64,000 nt of DNA from Chitinophaga pinensis. Lineage in GTDB: Bacteria; Bacteroidota; Bacteroidia; Chitinophagales; Chitinophagaceae. Shown here in pieces: positions 7,717-19,700 of the stretch. Under the pieces are notes generated by a model. That model saw nothing but the letters and a program-made list of their open reading frames with translations. It had not been told where the DNA came from and did no database searches. Position 1 is the stretch's first letter, and each line of letters begins with the position of its first letter. The DNA is taken from the NCBI GenBank assembly GCA_945872815.1, contig CAMCAY010000007.1, positions 1 through 64,000 on the forward strand, written 5' to 3'. The translations under genes and the position numbers were made by a program.

Positions 7717-10700
7717 TTAATACTTCACCACCCTCACCGACTTCTCATCCTTCCCTTCTTTTAATTTTATCATATAGACACCAGGTGTTAACTCGTTTCC
7801 GAATAATATTGTTTCGTTGGCATCAAAAGACATTCTTTTAATCAACCTGCCCCGTACATCCATTACTCGAGCATCTATTTTCTCCTTGCTATCACTCGTT
7901 ACTTTCAAATTGAAATTACTAGATGATGGATTAGGATATACTTTTACCTCCATTGCAGAAGATGCTGTTTTTTTAATATCCGTTTCTTTCTGTGTTGATT
8001 TAATAAAGGAAACAGGCACAGAACATAATTTTATTACATTGATCAACTTAATGCCCTTAAATGAACCACTTCCACATTCTGAAGTGTAACGAACTTTTAC
8101 ACTATCCGCCAAAGATGCAGCGGCATTACTTGTAAACCTTACTTTTACAACATTTGTTCCGTTGCCAGAATCAATCACTGCATTAGCACCCAGTGTTCCG
8201 GTAAATGACCAGTCATAACCTGTAGTCGACGGAGAGGTAGACGTAGCTGATATTAATGCAGATGCCGTGTAACGATACACTCTTGATCCGCAATTATCAC
8301 TTACCAACACTGCCGTCAAAGTCGCTGGAGCAGCAGGTAAGTAGGATGTATTGGTTAGCTTAGATGCTTTTGCTGCGCTATTACCACAAGTAGAGGTATA
8401 GGAAAGTTTAACACTATCACCTGTATTGGCAGCAACATTCGTTTTAAATCTTACCAATATTGTTCTTGAATTGATTGAGCCGGAATCTACTACAGCTTTT
8501 GTGGTATCTGCAAATGGATTGCCAGAAAGACTTCCTGTAAATGACCACGCATATCCTGTAGCTGCTGTAGCAGTTGTTGTAGCAGCCGGTAATGCCGGTG
8601 CAGCATAACGATACACCCTTGAACCACATACATTTGGTGTAACAGCAGTGATGGTAATAGATGCAGGAATTGCAGGAGCTGTGGTGGCAGCAGTATTTAC
8701 ATTCGTAAGCTTTGCTGCTTTTTTCGGCCCTTCGCCACATACTGAAGTGTATACTACGCGTATACTATCTCCGGTAGATCCTGCTGTACTGGTTTTAAAT
8801 CTCACCAAAATTACTCTTGAATTTACATTACCGGAATCAATCACTACTTTGGTAGTATCGCCTCCAAATGGATTGCCGGAGAGAGTGCCAACAAATGACC
8901 AAGTATATCCTGTTGTAGCTGGCGTAGTTGCTGTTGATGCAATTAAATCTGGTGCGCTGTAACGATATACCTTATGGCCACATGTTACAGCAACTACAGG
9001 TGTAATGGTAATAGCTGATGGAGCAGTAGTAACTGACAGCAATGTATTGGTTAGTTTGGTAGCTTTTACAATTCCTACACCACAGTCTGATGTATACCTT
9101 ACTCGGATACTATCCCCTGATACAGCCGCAGCATTAGAAGTGTATTTCACAACAATTGTTTGCGAACTTACATCTCCGGAATCAATACTACCCGTTGAAC
9201 CATTCGGCCCTTCCGGCAATGACCATAACCATCCTGTGGCTGCACCTGTTGTAGTAGTAGCTATTGTTTTTGCAGAAGCTGTATATCGATATTTTCTCGC
9301 TCCACATACGTTAGATACTACTGTAGCTACTGTTACGGTTGGAGCAACCGGAGGGGAAAGCAATGTGTTAGCCAGTTTCACTGACTTATTATTACTATTA
9401 CCGCAACTTGATGAGTACAATAATCTGATGCTATCTCCTGTTACTGCAGCAGCGTTATTTCTATATAGTACTTCTATAATTCTTGATGTATCTGTGCCAA
9501 GTGTTATAGAATCAGTTGCAGATAACACTCCTGTAAATGACCATAAATAACCCGTTGCCGCTACATTGGTAGCACTTGCAGCTGGTAATGCAGGGGCCGT
9601 GTATCTATACAATTTAGCACCGCAAATATTTGTTACCAAACGCGTAATTGTTATCGATGCAGGAGCTACCGGAACTGTATACAAAGTGTTGATCAATTTT
9701 GCCGCTCTGTTTGCTGTATATCCACAAGTTGTAAATGCTTTTACCCTTACGCTATCCGTTGCAAAGGCAGCTAATTTTGATGCATATCTTACTTTTATAA
9801 CCCTTGAATTACCTGCATCTCCTGAATCTACTACTACTCCCGGAATTCCGCCAGCAGAAATTGGCAGCGTCCATGCGTAACCGGTAGCATTAGTTGTAGT
9901 AGCCGCAGTATATCTATACACCCTCGCGCCACACACGTTGCTTACCAGTACTTGTGTTATGCTTGAAGGTGGTGCAGTCGGCGAAACTGTTGTTATCGTC
10001 AAATTCAAAATCTCTACTGAATCACAACCACCAGCATTTACACCTACCCATTGCAAAGTGGTAGATGTAGTAGAAAGTATACCGTGCCATGTATAAGAAT
10101 TACAAGCTATCACATTAAATACCTGCTGTGTAGGTACACAATTTGTATTAAGGTTTAAGTTTAATGTTACCACTGAATCACAGCCTGCTGCGTTGGTACC
10201 TGTCCAGGTAGCGTTTTGATTAGACTCAGTAAATTCTGTACCATGCCATGTGTAAGAACTTCCTGTAGCAGATATTGTTTCTACAGAACTGCTTACTTGT
10301 TTTACTGTTAAGTTAAGCATCGCCGTTGAATCGCATCCATTTACATTATTGAAACTGGCCGAATAAGTTCCCGATTCTGTTAAATACAAACCATTCCATA
10401 CAAATGGCAATTGATTTGAACAAACTGACAGGTAATTGTTGCTGTTGGATACTGGAAGTATTTTAATCTGAATCGACGCTATTGAATCACAACTCGCTGC
10501 ATTAGTAAGTGTCTGTGTGTACGTTCCCGCCGTAGGGTAGGTTACACCATTCCATGTATAAGGCATATCATTTGCACATACAGATAATTTTATCAAACTA
10601 CTAGAAGTAGATTTTACTGTTAATACCAATTTAGCCGTTGAATCACATCCAATCGCATTTACAAACTTTTTACTGTAAGTGCCTGTTGCAGAATAAGCAA

Positions 10701-13700
10701 CTCCATTCCATGTATAAGGCGCTTGTGTTGCACAAATTGATACATTAGTGGTGCTGGTAGTAGAACGTTTGATAGTAAGATTCAAGATCTCTGTAGAATC
10801 ACATCCTCTTGCATTTTGTGTTGTCCACTCTACTCCGGTCATCGAAGTGGTAAACCTTATTCCATGCCATGTATAGGAGTTGCAAGCTATAATATAGTAC
10901 TCATTTACCACAGGGACGCAAATGGGAATAATGGTTAAGTTCAATGTTACTATTGAATCACATCCCGCCTCGTTGGTTCCTGTCCATGTGGCTGAAGTGG
11001 TAGAAGTATTATATACTGTGCCGTGCCACTCAAATGTATCTATAGCAGTAAATGTTTCCACTGCATAGCTATTTGACTTCACTGTTAAATGCAACCTTGC
11101 TATCGAATCACAGCCATTGGCATTGGATACCGTTTTACTATATACGCCCGATGTATTATAATTCACACCATTCCATGAATAGGGCAATTCAATCGGACAA
11201 ACCGTTACAAATTCATTACTTGTTGGCGGCGCTGTTGCGGTTACAACATAAGGCATGCTAATGCTAGAGAATCCATTGTTGGTATAAACTTTTAACGAAT
11301 AAGTCCCAGCCGCATTGATGCTGATTGTTTGGGTATTTGCACTTAAAGTTGTACCATTCAATTTCCAAACATATAAATAAACAGGAGACCCGTCTACAGC
11401 ACTTGGACCTGACAATATTCCGGTTCCTCCTTGGCAAATCGTAGGAGCAGTACCTCTTTTAATCATTACTCCATAATCTTCCATCTCTCCATAATTGATA
11501 TAATCACAAGCGTTTGGCGACGCAACGCCTTCTGCAACAATTATCCTCATTTTGGTTAATCCCAACGAAGCATTTGCAGGTATCACAATATTTCCGCTAC
11601 GGGTATTCGGTGACATTGTAGTGCCATTGCTGGTATACACTTTTTCTTCGGCATCTTCAAAATCTCCATCTCTATTGTAATCTATAAATACAGACATACC
11701 ACTTGCATAATAAGGAGCATTGTCGCACTCATCCGTTAATACTGAGAATGGAACCGATTGCCCTGTCATTACCACTGGAGCTGCCACTGTTTTACTGTAG
11801 TCTGTGTAATTGGCACTGCAGCTATCAGATTCTACATTATTCATCGTTCCAAAACTCACAGATTTAATTTGCTCATCATCAAACACCGTTAGTACCGGAG
11901 GCACATTGTGTATCATGATAGCATAATCTTCTACTTCTCCATAACCTAGTGTAACACATGGTCCAGGTATTTCAACACCGTCCTGCACCACAACTCTCAT
12001 TTTGGTTAACCCTAATGCTGCATTCGTTGGAATATAAACATTTCCATACACTGTAGTTGGTGAAGTTCTGGTTCCCCAAGTACTGTATGCACGCTCGCTA
12101 TAATCATCAAAATAACCATCTCTGTTGTAATCAATATAAACAGACACTCCACTTTGATTATAAGGAGCACCATCACACTCATCTATCAATACCGAGATTG
12201 GAACATATTGACCAGTGGTTACAATTGGTGCAGCCACACTTGTTGTGTAATCTGTATAGTTGGCACTGCAATCATCATCTGACTCTATATTATTCATTGT
12301 GCCAAAGCTTACTGCCTTAATTTGTTCGTCGTCTAGTACATTATTAGAAATAGAAGATCCATCGCCATTGATCATTATTGCATAATCCTCTACTTCTCCA
12401 TAACTAAACCAGCTACATGCATTCGGTGCATAATTACCTTCTGTAACTACTACCCTCATTTTTGTGATTCCTGCTAAAGCATCGTAAGGAATTACAATAT
12501 CACCTGATTGCGTATTTGGTGACATTGTCACATTGTTTGATGAATATGCTCGCTCATTATAATCATCAAAATCACCATCCCTGTTATAATCAATAAATAC
12601 AGCCAACCCACCTTGGTAATATGGATATCCGTCGCACTCATCGGTAATTACAGAGAATGGAATGCTTTCGCCTAAGTTAACAACAGGAGCTGTTATGCTT
12701 GAGGAATAGTCTGTATAATTTGTAAAACAATTTTCAATTCCATACTGATCATTATTCATTGTTCCGAAACTCACGCCCAATATTTGCTCATCTCCCATAC
12801 TATATGCTGATGAAAAACAATACCCTGTTGGAAGCACATTTGCACTATTGGCTCTAGTTAGATTAGGATCTACAGCAACTCCACAATATCCTACAGGCAA
12901 TGTGGTAGGCACATTCCATACATAAGTCTTTGCACCTGCACTATCTATAACTGTTTGACAATAACCTGTTGGATATATTGTAGGCATGTCACCCATTGTA
13001 ATTTCAGGCTTATTTAAATCATCGTTTTTAATCGTGTCGGTTATGGTTGAAACTGAATCTGCCCCTAAGGTATAATCACCACCCGATAACAATCTGATAT
13101 TTACTGTTTCATTGGTCTCAATATCATCATCTGCAATGGGCTTAATGTTCAACACTGCCCATGTAGCATTTGCTGGTATATTGATGGTTCCTTCTACGCC
13201 ATTAAATGAAGTGGTTAAATTCTGGCCAGTACTGAATGTATTTGTATAATCATTATCAAATTCGGCACTACCACTCACTATATAGTGTACCACTGTATTA
13301 TAAGTAGATGCTGTTGGAATAGAGAACCTCACTTGCAATGAATCGCCTGAGTTTTCGTACACAGAACGCTTAGACGTAATTAGATTTGAAACCTTTACTT
13401 GTCTGGTTGTTGGTGTTGCTGTTGATGTACCGATAGTAAATACGAAAGTATCTAAAACAGCAGATGTATTTCCATACACATCAGCAATATTTTTCGTAAT
13501 CACACGAATGGCTTCTCCTGATGCAAATGCATTGATATTAACCAATGGAACCATCATCACTTTATTTTGATAGCCACTAACTTGAACAGGTATATCAGCT
13601 CCATTTGACAGCCTGGTCATTTTCACTTTGTTCGTATTCAAATCAGATGTAGTGATGTTTTCTGTATAACTCATCGAAATCTCATCGCCATTAGCATATG

Positions 13701-16700
13701 TTCCACTTGTGGGCTTAGGAAGACCAAACAAAATTGGCGCTTCACGATCAATGATACCCGTTAGTCTTTGCGTATACCCAGAACCGAATGAGCAATTCAA
13801 TTTCATTCTGATATCATACTCGCCATCAACAAGTCTGCGTGTATTCCAATTTAATACCGAAGTGGTTGGGTTGGTAATGAAATTCTGATATAGAATTGTA
13901 TCTGTTGCCCAATCACCTCTGCCTGCATGCGCATACTCTAATGCTACCGATTGCAAATTGCTTAGATTATACCCCGTAAATGACACAGGCAATATATTGT
14001 TGTCGGATGATTTTACTACCCAATTATTTACTGGTGCATTTAAAATCAAATCACTACAAGGACTGATAAAGTATGCAGAGATTGTTTTTGATTCACTCAC
14101 TCCTCCATCACATGCATCACTCATCGTAAACTGCAATCCTTCATAAGAGAATACGGGACTTGCATTACTCTTCTTAACTGAAACAGTTACTATTTGTGAA
14201 CCCAAATATGGAATAGTGTATGAAATATTTGAAGTAACCGGACTACCGCCAATGGTTACCAGCGCACCGTTAGGATTGCTCGATTGATTGAATGTTAGAT
14301 AACATGTTCTGGTTTCTCTGCTCTCACTTATATTTTGCAATTGCAATTGGAATAATGCTTCACCATTTGCAGGAATATTTCTGATCTCTGGAGTTGGTAT
14401 AGTCAACTGTACATTATCTCTGCTTTGGGCAATTGGCTCTGCCGGACAACTCGCTGTACCTGCAACTAACACAAACACTGGCGTATTGTATACAGGATCT
14501 TTTTTGATGTCTACTGAATAGAAATCTCCCGCATCATCATCATCCAAAGTATACCCCATCGTGGTAGAAGTGGTAGCCGTATTGGTGGTACTGTTTCCTG
14601 TAGTCATTTTCATATCTATGGTAGCACCCCCACTTACCCCTATACCACCAATTTCTACACCTGCTTGGATTGCTACGTTTTTATCGATTTCCATTTCAAA
14701 TGCAATGGTATTCGTATTAGTTGAAGTACTAGTGGTAGATTCCGTAATTGGACCTGCATTGCCATCGAATGAACGGTTTCTTACAAACTCTGCTCGATCT
14801 TTGTTAGCATTGTTGTTGGCTATTACCTGCTGCCAAATACTGATCTGATTTGTTAATTTTCTGGCCGTAGAATCAGGACTCATGCTTGCCTGTAATTCCA
14901 GTCTTGGAATAAGATTGTCTGTGATGAAAGATTCTGAATAGGTATAAGTAGTAGCAAATCCTTTAGGGGCGATTGCCAAACTGCTTTTTAATCCTAATAC
15001 ACAACCAACAGTAGTATCTGACCTAAACAATAATTCATTGCTGATGGCATAAGCTAAATTAATGGCTCCTCCTACATACACATCACCACCATTGGGCTCT
15101 GTAGCATAGGCGACTGAAGTGGAACTGCTGAGGATCGCTTCTCTTGCATTGGTTATGCGCTGACTATTGGTGATGCTTGTATTTACATTTGCCCAAATAC
15201 TGGTTTCTACCGAAAATCCAATACCTGCCGTAAATGCTGTACCCACTTTTACATCTGCCCATTTATTGGTAGATTTATCCGAAAGTGATGAAAAACTCAT
15301 CGCCGTTTCGGTAGTTTTATTTTGCTCCCAGAAACTGATACTTTGATCTCCCGGAGGTGCGTGTAAAATCAAAATAGGAATAGATGGACTTACTGTTGTA
15401 AACGTAGATGGATCTGATTTTAATCCCAATACCACTGCGTTGCGTTGCAAACGGGTAGCCCTTCTTCCATACATGTCTTCAAAATCTACAAATAACTGCT
15501 TCAAGTGATCACCTGCTATATTAGGCGCACCACCTGTTAATGCAACGTTTGACACCCCATTTACCGGCTTGGTGGACAATGTTTGGAGCGTACTGCTTAC
15601 TTGTACATTCGTAACTACCTCAATCGATGATAGAGTATCATAACTGAGCAAAGCACGATGCGATGAATCTCCCTCATACACTTTAATCTTGAATGGCCTA
15701 GAAGCATCTTGCTTAAATACCACATAATTACCACAACTGGTGTCGGGTAGATTTTCGAGATACAATTTAGGTGCTCTATGATAAATTAAATCTACCGTTT
15801 TGTTGCTGCCATCGATACTAATTTTTTGCAAAGAATCTTTGATGGTAGTATTGAACCAAGTAATTAGATCATTTGTAGAAATATCATTCCCTGCTGCATT
15901 CGGGGTAAAACCAATAACTGTTATTTTATAGGTTCTTGCAGGTAATGATACGCTGTAAGTACCATCTGCATTGGTGGTAATTATCTTTTTAAAACGAGCA
16001 GGCACCATGGTATCTGCAAACTCCAATGTGGCAGTACCTATTACTTCATTTGCACCAGCCCTGAACAATCCTGAAATATTATATCTCGTGGTATTGGTAA
16101 AATCCATACCCGTTAAATCCGAATTTACAATATTCACGGTTCTTTCTACTGGTGTAAATGTGTTGGCAGTTTTGGTAGGCACAAATTTATAACTTCCTGG
16201 ATCGGTAAAGGTTACCCCATATCTTCCATATCCGTCGGAACCTGTGGTACCAGATGGATATGACAATGTGCCTTTGGTAATATTTACCACTACGCCACTC
16301 AAACTATCAATTTGAAAACCAGGTTCGCAATCATTGCAATATTGCATCACTTTACCCCTTACACTGTAGGTAGACGTATCGGTGAAGTTTTTATCCACCT
16401 CGGTGTAATTAACATTAGACAACTCAGCCAATTGTGAGGCTGGTGTAAAGCCATGGTTGGCCAACGCAGGCCATACATTAAATACGGCTGATGCCGAATC
16501 TCCATTATTTAAATCGCCATAAAAAACATTACGGATGATATATGCCCCCGAAATATCGGTGGTGGTTTGATATATTTTCGATTGAGGACTTCCCAATAAT
16601 GCACTGCGTTTTTGTGCATATACAGGCACGCCGTATACACCCACGCCATTAGTACTTTTTACAGAACCCGAGATGCTTCCGTTTAATCTGCTGTTGGCAG

Positions 16701-19700
16701 CACTGTACACCCTTATTTTTACAGGATTGGTATACACTGTAGTTAAACAACCGAGCACAGCGGCTCTTCTGATGTACACATCGTTGGTGTAAGTAGTAGG
16801 TAAAATATAATTAGTACGATTGATACTGGTATCTGTAATCACTCCCCAGCCCGAAGCATTGGATGTATCATTACTTTTTTGCCAGAAATAACCATTGATT
16901 GCACCTAGAACCGATGCTGTATTTTTTACTGAATCCAATACCAGCTCGGTTGGGTATGGTATGGAATAATCATGCGAAATACTACCCGGACTTGCTGCAT
17001 CTCCAATGGTAATATTAATCCCATTATCCCAACCAATGGTTCTAGGAGAACTTGCATTTACACGTATACGATAACGGGTACCCGCAGTTACGCTCGTAGG
17101 TATGGTAAATGTGATTGAACCTTTTTGAGCTGTGCTGGTAAGCGAACCAATGGTTGTTGGATTATTAAAACTACCGTTCTCATCACTTAACTGAGCAGTA
17201 AAAATATTATCTGATGGAAAGTTAAGCGATCCACAAGCAACCATTTCACCTGCATTATATTTTAAAGTTAAGGTAGAACCCTTGCACAGATTGAGACTTT
17301 GAAGCCCATAAGTAGCTACCGATCTATTAGAGTACTGAGGGGTAAACTCATACAAATAGGGGTTTGGCGTATAATTGGCATTTCTGGATACCCCTCCAAC
17401 AATATATCCTTTATTGCCAATAGAAAAACCTGTGGCGGCGTACATACCAGTCCATGCAGTACCACCTCCAACTCCAAAAGAGGTGATGGTACCACCCGTC
17501 CATTGTTCGGTAAGGCCATTAAATTCATAAAAGTTTTTATTATCCGAAGTACCCACTTGTAATACGCCCATTCCAACATAGGCATAATTGCCAATAGAAA
17601 AAGCACTTTGAGCATAATAATTTGCTAATGGATAGCCCCTATTGGTATTTGACCAACTATTGGCATCGGGATCGTATTTCCACAACTGATCCATTTTTAG
17701 AAAAAAACCTTTTCCGGCTGCAGAAAATGCCGTACCAATATAAGTAGCATTCGTTGCGCTATTGGGATAATCGGCGATGCTATAAAACTGATTATTGATT
17801 GGATCATATTTATACCATTTGGCAGTTGGAATGGCTGTTGCGGCTGAGAAGATATTATTACCGGCACTATTAACACGTCCTCCCCCTAAGTAACCAAAAT
17901 CGTTGATGGTAAAAGTGGCATTTTGACAACTATAAAATAAATCTGTGTTGTTCAATGCCGATGATTTATTCGTCCAAGCCTTGGTAACCGGATCGTATTC
18001 CAAAAATAATCCTGCATAATTATTAAGACTTGAACCAATCCTTCCAACTAACACATACCCTTTACCGTTAGAAGAAAATGCAGAGCCCTCATAACTGGAA
18101 ATTGGCATATCGGTCTCTTGTCTCCATCCATTTCTGGATCCTACTTCGTACGACCAAAAACGAGTAGAGCCATTACCTCCACCTATATAGGCGCGATTAC
18201 CAATAACAAAAGAAAAGCCGAAAGAATTAGTAGTGAACGATGAACTATTGGCATTACCTATTTCAGCATTAGGAGCAACAGCCGTTAATATTCGAAAAGT
18301 ATTGCTTGCAGCTGAACTGTTTGGCCCCATTATTATATAGTCAGTAAGTTTGTTGTTGGTTAGTAAGCATCCATCAATAACGGGTGTAACTTCCAACACT
18401 ACTTTTGATAGCCCATCAACATTTGTTGCTAATCCAGTAGCGTTGCCTTGACCGGAGTTGTAAATAAGGGTATATGTTGAATTATTATAGGAATATTGTT
18501 TCCAATCAAAAAGAGAATTCGCCACATCCATACCAGTAGCATTAGCTGAAAATACCATATACGTGGGCGAACAAACTTGACTGGCATTGCCATCGGCTGT
18601 TAAACTAATGGCGGCATTACCTAATCCCTTAGGACGGCCGAAATATAAGTAGTTACTGGATTTTACACCTGTACTACCTCCTTCTGATGTAAAATAACAA
18701 CCCCCAGATTGTGGAGTAACCTTGCAATAAACATTAATATTTACGCCAAGAGATGTTATGATTGCACTATTGATGCTAATCGTACGGCCATTGTTTGATA
18801 TTATTGTATTAGCTGTATTCGTTAGTAGCGTATTTCCATAATAATACCAAGTAACTGTAGGGTTTGTGCCGGCATTGGTAATATTTGCATTGAAAGTATA
18901 AAATTGACCTGCACAATATGCTGTATCTATACCTGGAGTAGTACAAGTGATGGTAACAGTAGGCGTTAATGTGGGCGTAAAACTCACCGCTGTAGAAGTC
19001 GAAAATACTATATTGGTGGTATCCAGAGAAGGACATGTTTTATTATCGTTTTTTGCCGAAACCGAGTAATTGCCGCTGCTATTTGCTTCATACATATAAT
19101 ATAATGAAGTAGAACCTACCCATATTGCGCCATAATAGTATGCAGAATCAAACCTACTGATTGGAGTACCATTTTTATACCAAGTAAATTTGGGATTGTA
19201 TCCACCAGTAACGGTACTTGATATTGCAGCTGCATTACCTGATAAACAAATATTAGAAGCACTTGTAGCAAAGCCATTTGCAGTATAAGTAGTTGGAGTG
19301 CTAAGTGATATTGGGCTGATATCGGCATTGGTTAACCCTCCTGAGGGTTTTATTAAAGTAATATTATCCGAAAAAGGATTTACTGTTAATAAATCGAGCC
19401 TACCATCCGAATCAAAATCGCCGGAAATAAATTTACTAGCCCAGCCACCAATACCTCTACCACCTGTATTTTGAATTGGAGTTGATCCTGGAAAACTTGG
19501 ATAAAAAGTACCATTGCCATATAACACAATATATTTACTTTCAGTTGACGGACTTGTATAATACGCAATTGAAATATCATTATTACCATCCCCATTAAAA
19601 TCTCCGGTTGCAATTTTTACACCCGAAGATAATGGGTGAATTTCAGCATAAATGGAGGGTAAATTGCTAAAATTCCCTAGCATTAATTGATAAGTGGGAT

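Noticed and set aside
8426-9880. Four sizeable plus-strand open frames opposite the giant gene
   Set aside because: They mirror the CGxxxYRY repeat array, have low-complexity Val/Ala composition and no domain or promoter; the minus-strand frame clearly codes.
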